Below are positions 27,943-40,400 of a DNA stretch of 64,000 nt, piece after piece. This DNA is from Datnioides undecimradiatus. Its lineage: Eukaryota; Chordata; Actinopteri; Lobotiformes; Datnioididae. Made by a program: the position numbers and the translations under genes. The stretch's first letter is position 1, and each line of letters starts with the position of its first letter. Location: positions 5,990,419-6,054,418 of the forward strand of contig WARS01000036.1 in the NCBI GenBank assembly GCA_008933995.1. Reading direction: 5' to 3'. Under the pieces are notes generated by a model that did no database searches, was not told the origin of the DNA, and worked only from the letters and a program-made list of their open reading frames with translations.

Positions 27943-30900
27943 GAACACAGGAGTGTGCACACACACAATGCCTCAAAGAAGAGCCAGATAAATGACAAGC
28001 GAGGACGTATGCTTTAGGGACTGACGGGAACTCTGCAGACTTAATTAGGACCAGTCTATAAAACACACTTTCTGTCTGTCATCAGATCCAACTCAGCCAT
28101 GCACGGCAACAGGGAGCCTTCCTTAAAACACCCTAGCCCCTTCCTCGTATATACATGTAAGTGTGCACAGTACACAGAAAAGACACAACAAAAAGACAAA
28201 GGAAATCATTTGACAGAGTAAACATTCAATATCCTTGCTTTCTCTCTCTCACACACACACACACACGTGTCCTTACACTTGTACACAATGAGTGAATAAC
28301 CTGGCTGTGTGAATACATCGCGGCGTAATGTAAACATGAACTAGTCTCCGCTACAAATATACAGCAGCAGCTTGTAAAGAGTCAGCTTTCATCATCATCC
28401 ATTTAGCAGCCTGTCTGAATCACCCCAAACAGAACATTATTGCAGGGATGAGTGAATGCCCCCTATTACCAGCCTGTCAGCCTGTAAAAGTCCCCCTTGT
28501 GGGATTAATAAAGCTTGATTTAATTTGAAATGAGCGATGTGGTCGCCCATGTCCCTCGAGACCACGGGTGGTGATATTCATCTCTCATTCTCTCTTTCAG
28601 ATATTTGTCTTTTCGTATATCCATCTGTGCGTTGGGTTGCCGCCTTCAGCGTTCATGATGGCGTGAGGATCTGTCCTAACCAAAACTATTTCATGTACAG
28701 ATTAAGTTACATTTTTAGACTCTATAGGTGCCCGAAATATACAACAATAAACAATGTATGTATTGCACTGGCAGACAGTCATGCTTTTTAACTGCTCATT
28801 GCTTTAGCCCATACAAGCAATATCCTGAGAAATTACGTGATGGGGGTGAGTCTCCCCCATGCCCATGTGTAATATCAACCCACTACACAAAACATGACAC
28901 ACAGACAAGCATTTCAGTTCCTGGAAGAGAAGACTGGAACAAGTGAAACAATAGGGAAAAGAGCAGAAGTCCTCTTTGCTTTAACCATTGCATTCCCAAC
29001 ATAGAGGACATTACAAGTAGCAGCTCTCTGGCTCAATTAAATTACGTGTGGAAAAGAATGGACAGTTTATACAACAGTTTCTTTTCCTGCAAGAGCTGGA
29101 AACTACTGATGACACTGCAAAATATAAACAATGAGTAGGCTTGCAGGCTTCCCCCAGCTGGAGCACCCTTAAAGTAGGCTATATTTTAGCTGTGCACTTA
29201 TCAAACAGACTCAGTGCGTTAATCCTGTTTTGTGCGAGGTGATAGAAGTGAGACATTTAAATGAATGAGTGAACAAAAGAAAAATCATCTCCTTCTGTCT
29301 TTTTTTTTGGGCAAATTTGTCCCTGTAGCTATGGAAACACATGGCAGGCTGTGATGGTGATGGGAGAGAGTTCAAGGATGGGGCTGGCTGATATTAACCC
29401 CAACCCCCTCCTTATCTTTCTCTGAGATTGGCAGTGATATTAGTGTGGTAGCTGTGACAGAGAAAGGGGTGCTGATAAACCATGACCAGTGTCTCTCAAA
29501 GCACAGACAGCACAGACAGATAGTAACTGCATGGTCACACGTACATACACATACGCAAACTTACTGCGATGCGAAGCAGAGTCCCCTTGACGGCCGCCCA
29601 TCGGTCCTGCCTACGATCAATGACCAGGATGAAACCCACGTCCGTTGAAGACACACTGGAACACACAGAGAGGACAGTGCAAATTAAACACCTGTCTATT
29701 ATATCCAGATGGATGACTTGACTTTACAGTGCGGTGGATGATAAGAGATCAACTTTTACCTCACAGGGAGAAAAAATACACCGTATAATCACACACTACA
29801 GGGGTGTGTGGAAAGAAAAGTCTCTACAGCAACATAATGACTCCTAATAGACATTTTAAAGGCCAGAAAAGTATTTGGAAAATAGGAAACAACAACAAAA
29901 TGCAGTTTTCCTTCGCCCTGTGCTCAGTGAAAGAGTGGAAAAGATAATATGCATTCAAAGCTCGTTGTTTTGTTGCTCGTTATCTTCTTAGACAGCTGCT
30001 GCAGTCTGTGAAAGGAGATCCTCTGAAGCACCTCCAGATTTCTTGGCCATCAGCCTCCAGCCCCCCACTTCTCTCCCTTGGCCCCCCTTCCACTGCTGTC
30101 CTCTCGGGTCCCAGGAGAGAGGTGGGCTTTATGGTTCACACACCACTGACAATCAATGGCAACTGCACGTGCAGCTCACTGGTGAGCTCCCCTGTTCATA
30201 CTTCTGTGCATACTTCTGTGCTGCTGCAGCATAGATGCATGTACGTAGGAACGTATATCCAATAAATCAAGTATTTTCCTTCATGTCCACTACTCTGCAA
30301 CAAAACAAAAGCGGTCCTTGGGTCAATAAAAGCAAAATAAAAACACAGGAGAGGAGGATGTGTCTCCGATCCCAGCCTGCTGTGCTGTTTAAAGGAGATG
30401 GAGCCAAATGTTTCAGTCCATCACAGCATCCAGACACCCCCACACACACACACACACTTCTCTGCACTGCATGTATTGGCCATCCAATGAGACACTGGGA
30501 GCTGCAGAGTCACAGCCCTATCACAGGAGAGCTGCAGAGTGATAAGCAGGACAAGTAACCAGTCAGCAGATCTTTACAGATGTTGGGGGAGGGGACGCAC
30601 AGATAGAGGATGCTGTTGTAGGCATGGGGGCTTCATTTATGAGCAAAATACAGAATGTTTATCCATGTCTGCCTCTCACTGTAACATTTACATCCACAGA
30701 CGCACTTCTCTTCCCTTTTTTCTCCACTTTCCCTCCCCTTTCATCTTTTTCCTATTCTTTTCCTCCATCATACCCACTTCTTACCTCCGTACTCAATCAT
30801 CTACATAGACTCTCAGAGACACTCAGGCTTTCAAAGCATAAACTGCTTTACATCTGAGCTGCAGCGGAGGAGGAGGAGGAGGAGGAGGAGGAGGAGAATG

Positions 30901-33841
30901 GGACAAGAGCTTTCCTGCCTCTAAGACATTTACGGCTGCTGAGATGAGAGGATGGTTTATGGTGCTGGGAGAAGAAAACCAGAAGAAGATGATGCTGAGT
31001 GTTGTGTGTGTCAGGTGACTAACTATTATATGTTTTCGTGAATGTATATATATGTATATTAAAAAAAACCCCAATAATATTGTTTTCATATCTGTTATCT
31101 GTTCTGTCTGTTTTAATTTTGTTGGGACTTAATGTATAAAAATGCAAATAATGCTCAAATGCACCATACACTATATACAAACAAATAAACATCATAGTCA
31201 TCATTGCGAGATTCTGTAGTCATATTACGGTAAACGCAAACAAAAATCATAAATGGGCACATGGATGTTGTAAAGCATATTTTTTATGTAGTTATCATAA
31301 ACTGTTAACAAACACAGTCTCACATATAAAATCTAATTTAAATATTTATAGAAGTTGCCTGGCGATGTTGCTGCACATGCACGAGTGTTCCAATAATAAT
31401 TGGATTTCCTGGGACAAAGTGTGAAGCTGTGAGTTGTGAAAAAGCTCTTCCTAATGGATATGCAGAGATGAGGGAAATTTGCTGCATGAATGCATATGCA
31501 GACATAGCAACACACACGCTGCTGCACCTCCCCCTCCTCTGTTGTACTGAACAGAGCAGAGAACGTGTCTGCTTGAATATAAGGGCACTGGTATATTAAA
31601 TTAAAAACAGTCACAGTTTTGATTCTGGGACATTAGTGCCGACTGTATCTCTTTAACGTGGCTTTAATAAAAAAATATTACAGTTAATAAATAATAACAA
31701 GCATGCACATATCCAGTTTGATTTGATTATTCATTAGAAATGAAGTCTGCCTTTATTAATGATCAAAAGTATTAGTTCTGAACCAGCAGCAGATGCTGAA
31801 GGTCAAAATATGGTTGCAGGATATTTGGCCCTTGGAGTGTGTCCTGTTGGGGGTGTCGGTCCCTCAGGTAGCTCAAACCATCTGCCTCTGTATTTGCCAC
31901 AGCTCGAGGCCCTGACAATGACTGGCGACCTCAACAGTCAGACCATGAAGGAGATAAATTTAGACAAACACAGTGGATCCAAAGGATTTTGACCTTTTAA
32001 CCTCATTGCCTACACGTTGAACAGAAACACACTTTACGCAAGAGAATTTTGAAAAGTCAAATGCTGACTAAAGTAAAAATGTCTTGTGAATGAACGTCTG
32101 CTGAACCAGAGCGGACTTGCTGATTAATCCGATTAACGTTTTAATGTTTTGGTTTAAAAGCAAGTGACATTTTTTCTAAACGCCTACATACACAAGCACA
32201 TGCGCCTTCATGTAGACACATGCCCGTGTGAACAGGTGTTCATGTGAATTTATCACACACTTCCTTCAGAGCACTGCTCAGCTGTCTATATGCATTATTC
32301 AGTTAGAAACAGCCAGTTTCTATTCTTATGCACTTAGCCGGTCTAGGCACGCTGAAGAAAGGGTGGGACAGCCTGAGGGAGAGCTACATCATGAAAAAGC
32401 AAGACTAAATTGTTAGGAAAATACCAAAAAACAACAAATGCTTGAGAAATGAGACTGGTGATAGTTCTGTTGAGGAATTACTGGAGAAAAGGATGGTTTC
32501 ATACATCTCCCTCCCCCATGTGGTTTCATGTGGTGGATCCATGTGAACAACAACTGTCTGCAGAAGACTGATAAAGCCCGGGTTATTAATTTGACATCTC
32601 AGTAATAGAGGAATCACAACACTCTGTTCTTACAGATATCTATTTACACAGCCTGTCTCATCCACAGTGCAGGTCCTCTGCCACCAATGTCTTCATGCAG
32701 TGACTTAGTGTTTGAGTTTCCACTGCCACCTACTGGCAGACTGTGTACACAAGGTGTGAGTGAGGCACTTTCACAAACGTCATTTTCATCTCAGTTGCCT
32801 GTGTCACTTCATGACATCTACCTATACTCAATTAATATCTTTGGATCATGGAGGAAAGCCATAGAACATGCAGACTGCACATAGAAATGTTTTAACATGG
32901 AGGATGTTAAAAATTAAGTTTTGATGAACAAGAATTGAAGACAGGAAAAGGAGGTAGTGGAAAGAATCAAGAGAAAACAGGGTGGTAGGGTTAGGGTTAA
33001 ATAATCTCAGTTTTGTTGTGTGTATGTTTGTATGTGTGGTATTCAGTTTGTAAGGGACTTTACCTGGGTACACTTGTCAGGTAGGTCAGCACGTTGTGGA
33101 ACTCTCTGTCAGTGATCTCACCGAACGCTGGGAATTCTGGGAACACGATGATGGGGCTGCCATTATCTCCTCTTCCTCCTAGAAAACAAAAACAAATATT
33201 TGTTTGATGATTGCCGTAGTAATTAAGTAAGGTATTTACATATGTTAATCAGCATAGAAAATCAGTATAACACTCAAAATATGGGTCAGTCTAATATATG
33301 AGGCAAAGATGAAACCATTTAAAGCAATAATAGTGGTCTTGCTGTCTGTCAGTCAGTCTGACAAGGATAATCTCCTCTCATGTACAGTCAGAGTACAGGA
33401 AAGGAAAGCTAAGGAAGAAGCTGTGAACACAGGGGGGCGCTGATGTTGAAGCTGTTCTTGTGATGACAGGAGGGTGTGCAGGGAAAAAAACTGCTGTATG
33501 TCTAACATAACAAATGCTATAGCCTAATAACTCTGTATATTAAAACACACAGCAATAAACAGGGAAAAAAAGAAAGAATAAGGCTCCTAATCAGCTGTTT
33601 TAACAATTAATATGAAAATCACTGAAAAGGTGACATAGGTGGCATCATTCCACATTTTCAGACAAGAGTTTAGTTTTCAATTATATTCATATTCTTCATT
33701 AATTGACAAAATAAAAATGAAAGAGGATGTCAGGAGAAAAAACACAACAACAAAGAGGTGAGACACATCACGTCTGCAATGTTTGTACACAATGAAAGAT
33801 GTTGACACCAGCCAACACATTCAGTCACACCTCTTACAAAG

Positions 33842-33877
<36 letters not shown>

Positions 33878-36800
33878 TGTTTGGAACAGCTGCTCTGTCA
33901 GCGCATGTGACTGGAATATCAATCTGTCTGCCTTTTCTTCTCTCATCGCTATAGCAACAGCAAGTGCATGGTCATGGTTTCAACGTCTGCTTAGATCTTT
34001 GTCTGCAAAATGGTTCCCGACTCAGCAGCAGCCACAAGGTCACCTCTGACACACAGAGCGGACAGCTCTTACAGTACTGTAGGGATGGATATAATATGTA
34101 TCACAGGAATTCTATTTAAATGAAGCCTCCAACAGTGAAACACAGTGAACACTTGTGGAGACGAAAACATGATTATTATTATCATAATCTGGACATGCAG
34201 AGGCATTAGGTGATACACAAATTAGGCAACACCAAAACCAGACGACCAGTGAAGAGGAAGAAAGGAGGTGACATTTGAATAGCAAATCATAACTGCCAAC
34301 AGTTCACATTAACTGTGCTAGGGTTGAAGAAAGGAGAGGCTATTAGTGGTAAGCTAATGAGGAAATTAACTGGCAGACAGCAGATGTATTCAGACAAAAA
34401 TGCCTGTCAAAATGAAAATATAGGTAGAAAATCATGATGAAGTGGCAGGTAGGGACCAGAGGCTGGTGTATCACAGTCACAGACACTATCCTGTGCTTTC
34501 AAACAGAGTCTGGTGGGTCAAAGTAACAGTTAAGAGCAATATTTGCTTTTTATCTGTCTGTCTTTTTATAAGTCTGACTGTGTTCTGTTGTCACAGGGGA
34601 AATCGGACAGAATGAGCACATCATTAACACACTGGGAAATATGTATTGATGTAATTTATAGATCAGTGTCTTTCTGGATCAAAAAAATAGTATTTTACTT
34701 TATTTTTTGTATAATGAAATGAAAATAAACCTTAGATGACAGAGAGAGAAAGACTAAGAAATTAAGTGACAGGCAGTAGATGAGGCAATATTGCCAAGTA
34801 AAAGAAAGTACAAAGGCAGATCGTCATAGACCCAGACTGACACAAACACTGAGAAAGATGTAGAAGTGTCACCTGAAAGGAAGGCAAACTGCCTCTTGAG
34901 GTCAGGGGTGATGTCTGCAGCACGGAGGGGACTGCTGTCCAGCTGCATGATCTCATCTGGAGAAAAAAGACAGCAATGCAAATATTAATGACATCAGAGC
35001 TGAACATGTATAGTAGAAAGGGAGAATGAAGTCCATGTCTCATTTATTATCAAGCAATGTTTATACAACTGGTTTCATGTGACTCTTTTCATGCATAACC
35101 AACAAATGAAGGCAATATAAAGAGCTGCTTTGGGTTAAATACTATATGGAGGATTTAGCCTGTTGTGTTCCAGCAGCACCATTTCTAGTACATTAAGGTT
35201 GGTAATGATCCCTGGACCACTGGAGATTTGCTGTTAGATCCTCACAGATCTGTTCTGTTGTAGATAACCTACAGTATTGATAAATTAACAGTCTTATAGG
35301 TCCCCTCAGTCCACCCTCATAAGGATTAGAATAATCAGATTTAAGGTTAATTACCCCAGTAGGAGATGGAGATTCTGGATACTGCAGGCTGGGGGGCAGA
35401 CACTCACAGGGCATGGGGGGTATAATTGGTCTAGCCAGTGACTTTTTGGCCATGTATTTGTTTACGTGTTGGACATTGTTACAGTTACGTGAAAACAGGA
35501 AAACACAGTACATTTCCATTGTGGTCTAAGTGGTTAGATTTACTCTGACAAAATGAATGTGACAAAGCAGATTCATGTTCACCCATAAAGGTCTGATACA
35601 CAGCTGTGTCTGTCACCTGCTGGGCCTCATGAATATGCATCAAACATAAACCGTCTCTCTAAAATACACATCATATGCTCTGCTTTTTTAGAGACTTTTC
35701 AATATTGATGGAAAACGAGACACAGTCTGGTGTGAAAATGAGAACTGAGCGAAAAGCAAAACAGATCAATGCTGAAAGTTGGCAAAGTGCAGTCGTGACG
35801 CTTTGCTCTCACACACACACACACACACACTCCATGTTTACATTAGCTAAAAGGGTGCACCACTGAATTATTTTACAACGTGAATACAATTTAAGATCCA
35901 CTTCATGATCTGCTGTATCCATCCTCAGAACATAAAAACCCCCATTTGAGTCACTAACATGTATTTCAATGGACTCACCAACATAAAAACACAACACATA
36001 TTACCCCCTCTTTCTAATTGTTCTATCCCAGAAGAAAACAAGATCTATAAGGGCTGTGCTGTTTCATCTGCGTCATGTTTCACTGAACTATACAGCTGTC
36101 TGTTGTGACTTTTAAAAGTAGGCATCATAGCAAGCGTCCCATGGGAATGAGTGTGCTCCAGCTCCTGTGAGGTAAAGTCATTTTCAGTATCAATCCTTGG
36201 GGCATTTTGGTATGTAAACATTAAGATGCCTTCTATCAGGACAGCTCAGCAGCACTGCTGAAGAACCTGAAAACCAATGGTTCACTTACTGGCTGCATCT
36301 GCCAAGGTGGATGTTTAAAGGTAGGCGTATATTTTATTTCTACTTCCAGCCAAATGGGGCTCTGTGGGCGTCCATGTTATTAAAGCTACGAGACCACATA
36401 GAGACGGATCTGATAAAGTTCAGAGTCAAGGAAAAAATGAGGCACTGGGCACTTCACCTGTTGGTTATATTTCCATTTTCTGTATAAAAGCACTTCTATC
36501 CTGCAAAGATCCCCAGGGCTTGAGAGCTGTATGGAGCTGTACACTGAATAATGTTATTGCAGTTCAGTTAAAGTAGACTGGAGGTGTGAAAATTCAAATG
36601 CACAGTGATGAGGAGAAGCCAGAAAAGTCGGAAGATTTAGGAAGGGGCTGTCTCACAGTGACAGACACCGTCGTCTAAACGGGTTCTCAAACAGGCCGGT
36701 GAGTCAAAGTAACAGGAAAGAGCAATATTGACTTTTCATCTTAGCCTGACTTTGTTTGCTTTCTTTTCCTGAGTCAAATCAGACAGAACGACCACATCAT

Positions 36801-37441
36801 TAACACACTGGGTATTGTGTAGAGTAGTTCATAAGCATTTTTTAACAATAATTATTAATATAAGACCAACACTATAGATATATACTCTGACTCCCACATG
36901 TTGAGGATGGTGGAGCCTGAAGTGTCAGAAGAAATGTGTGAATTCAGTATGTAGCACTCAGAGTACTCGAGTTGCTTTCTTGTACGCTCTTGTTGCTTCA
37001 AAAGCAACAAGAAAATATCAGAAAAACACACATAGACTGCACGCCCAAAGATACATACACAATGAGAACTGTAGTGACAAGACAGAGATGAGTACACAGC
37101 ACAACTCTCTGAGTGTGGGACCATACCTGCCCTGTGACACCGGGCTGAGTAGTGACATCAGGCTCAGAGCCAGGCCAAGACAAATCCACTTAATCTGGCT
37201 TCATTCTGAGTTCATCACAAAAAATGTCCATCATTGTTGCAGATTCTGTTTCCCTCTCTATCCTGTATCCTGACTGTCTGTCTCTGTACAGGCACAGCCC
37301 CTTTACTCTGAGCCCTCCTCTGATTCCGGTTTAAACAAGCCAAGGAGGCTTGCTGTTAGTCTTTGTTTGGCAATGAGATCTGTCAGGTGACTTGGCCTGA
37401 GGGGATCACTACACTGACATTCATTGGTTGCTTGCTTTCTA

Positions 37442-37478
<37 letters not shown>

Positions 37479-40400
37479 CAAACCCAAACTGTTTGGGGAC
37501 AGGATTCACTGAAGTGTGTCGTCTTGGTCTGGCATTTTCAGTCTCCTGCGTCCTTTGAACCTTTTTTCTCTGAGACCAGCTGGTGCCATGCCTTCTGTGT
37601 CAAAACAACATCAATCAAAGGTTTCAGCCAATCAGTAAAAATCAAAGGACTTAAAGTGCAATTCTCTTCTACTTAACTGACAGTTTAACCATATGATTTT
37701 AGGTTGCTTCTGCCAGAGGCTCAGACATAGAGGTAATCAGACGACTGAATGTTTGATCCCCAAGTCTACTAGGCTGCATGTAAAACTGTTTTCGGGCAAA
37801 GATTCTTCACACAGTTTATGTTTGTGTGTATTGGTGCTTCATTTCCTCTCTGATGATATCAGTTTATAAAACTGTGATTGTGAGCGGGTGAATGCTAACA
37901 TGAATGCTGCCTGTTTATTAGATTTCCCGCATACCAGAAAAACACCTTTATGTTCCACTTTAAGTGGTATGATAATTACATTAAATCACATCGTCCAAAG
38001 TGATTTATAATAAGTGCTTTAGAATAGGATCAAAAGGCAAATGTGATTTAAAATAGAAGTAGATGCTTCCAAAACAGACAACTAGTGTGTTAAGTGTTAC
38101 AGTGACCCAAAAATGTGAGAAGCCGCAAAAGAATGGGTAAATATAGGACTCAATATTAGATTATAATAGGTTACTGCAGGGAACATAAGCAAATGATCAA
38201 ATGACCTCTAAAACTGACATTAGACTTTGAATCTAATGTTGCTGAAACCTGATTAGAAGGAAACAGCAGGAATCTTTCTGTCGCTCATAGTCAAAAAAAG
38301 ATAAGTGTCCAGGGCCTTTGAGTTAATGATATGAACTATCACTATACGAGATAAACAAATGAGCTCTTAGACAACAGACCATGGCAACATCAGAACGCCT
38401 TTGCCAAGTTGACATCACAGATGCTTCTGCTCACTGAAGCAGGTGGTTTTAAATCTTATTTGACAGCAGGAGACCTGTGAGGTTGACATAGAGATTCAGG
38501 TGCTACTCAGTGACACTCATCACTTACAGCAATCTGTTTCTTCTCCTCCACTGGAGATGCCTCTGTTTGTAATATAGCAGAGGCTGCACTAGTTCATCTA
38601 TCATAAATTAAACACCTGTCCTGTAGCTGGACAAACATTATCGATCGCTCAACCTCACGGACTCTGCCAGGCTCTGTTTTAATGTTTGTCTTTGGAAAAA
38701 TGATCCGACCTTGGAACCAAATCAGTTTTGTCTCTTTTATTTTTATGAGACCTATTGGGAACAGACCACTGCATCAGCCTTGTCCTCTATTGGCTGATTA
38801 CTATTTCTGACATCTGCACTTAACAGATATTGATTAGAGACCACAGTCTGATATCTACAGATTCTATTTAAGACACAGCTTCCTTTTCCTCTTCTCTCAA
38901 TTTAACCTCAAGCTAGGGTGTGGACACCAATATGGCTCCTTAACAGAGGTCAGGCAAGAGGAAATAAGACTAGACAAATGATAATGTGTGTGATGTTTGT
39001 AACTTGGTAAAGCAGCGCTGCCATGTCGATAATAGCCACTGACTGCCTCGGGGCCAGCCATCTGCAGAGCGCTCACAGGCGCTCACACGCTCCAGGTGGA
39101 ATCAAGTTCACACAGAAACCCCCGTCAGTTTCCACTTTCTGACCCAGCCTCACTTACTCAACCAGCCACACCTTGCCCCCAGCAACTCCCACACATATCA
39201 AATCAGAACCAGCCCCCCACCCGGGCCAGCAATGGACGCACTTTGTTTCCAGAAAGAGGCTATTCTGTTACTGAAAAATCCCCTCCTGCATGTTTTGAGT
39301 TTCAGTCCCTATTTACAGTCTCTTTTTGGTCACATTTCACTCTAACTTCCTTATTTCCTCCTACTTTCATTTCTTCCTTCTAAATGTCCACTCACTATTC
39401 AGACTGTATTAAAACCCACTCTGGCCACTAGAATAGAAGGAGATGAGCCAGTTTCAGGTATTACTGTATTTCTCACAAAAGAGGCCAGTGAAACCATTTT
39501 TTTCTCCTTGTACGGTCACTCAGAAGTAATGATATCACAAGGATTGTACAAAAAACAGAGACACGTATGTGAGAAAAAAACCAATATTAATGTTTTACTG
39601 TAACTGATGTTGTCTAAATGAAACTCTTCATACATAGGTCACATCCTCTTTACTGGAAAACAAGAATTATGGAGCTCACTGAAAATGAGGTTCAATTCAA
39701 GTTTGGTATTTTTACTCATATTTGTGTGCATTGTATTACATGATGAATTATTAGAAGATACCACAGTGTTTAATGTTTAAACTTATAAAACATAGCTCTG
39801 ACAATGGGAAAACATACATTGTGAACAAACATAACCGTGTCTCAACATTCCCAACATACACACAAGTAAATACACACATACACAGCACCTGCTGGTTGAG
39901 GCGCTAATGTTCTTTAAATGGCTTAACGATGAGGATTACTGTCCACTCACGCTCACGTTTGTGGGTGACGAGTCAAACGTTAGTGGGTCAGAGTCACACA
40001 CCTGGACAGCCTGCCACTACTGACACAGATTAAACAGGACTAGAGCTGAAGCCTGAAACTCTGCTTCATCGGACCAGACCAAAACAAAATGCGCAAGCTA
40101 TGGGACGAGCTCCTTTCTGGCTTGATCTCGATTTAGAAATAACTCCTTCACTTAAAGTTTCTTGCCTGTACGAAGCTGCTCTCTCACAAGAAACCTGAAA
40201 TTATTCTAAAAATGTTTTATTTTATGTTTTATATGTTTTATACTCTGAGTATTAAACACTTCAGAGCTGTGAGGGGGGAAGCTGGATGGACACCCACAAA
40301 CACAGAGAGATGGGGGAGGGCAACAAGTGGGGATAAGGGGCTTACAGTTGTGATGGAGGAGGAGCAACAGAGACAAAGCAAAGCAGTAAATAGGGCTCAG

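Larger units (their letters stand above)
26314..29564 (-). other. mcf2l intron, 3.25 kb
   Basis: No exon is supported here. It contains a CA microsatellite at 27901-27939, another at 28246-28266, and a short LINE/SINE-like tail at 28490-28520. Confidence 0.7.
25961..34956 (-). other. mcf2l: mcf2l CRAL-TRIO (Sec14-like) exons
   Basis: Exons 34873-34956, 33064-33178, 29565-29655, 26194-26313 and 25961-26077 encode EIMQLDSSPLRAADITPDLK, GRGDNGSPIIVFPEFPAFGE, VGFILVIDRRQDRWAAVKGT, LSDILFKFNKDEFKMKVPVI and QLTQELGGTLEYCHEKWISH. The buried hydrophobic strands and the terminal LGGTLEY motif are typical of Sec14-type lipid-binding domains. Donor 26194 is placed after CCG so that the frame reads KVPVIML. 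Confidence 0.9.

Noticed and set aside
36998-37189. Further mcf2l start exon (MDLSWPGSEPD...) in the large intron
   Set aside because: Its only good donor (CAG|gtatgg) leaves phase 0, which does not fit the phase-1 shared exon.
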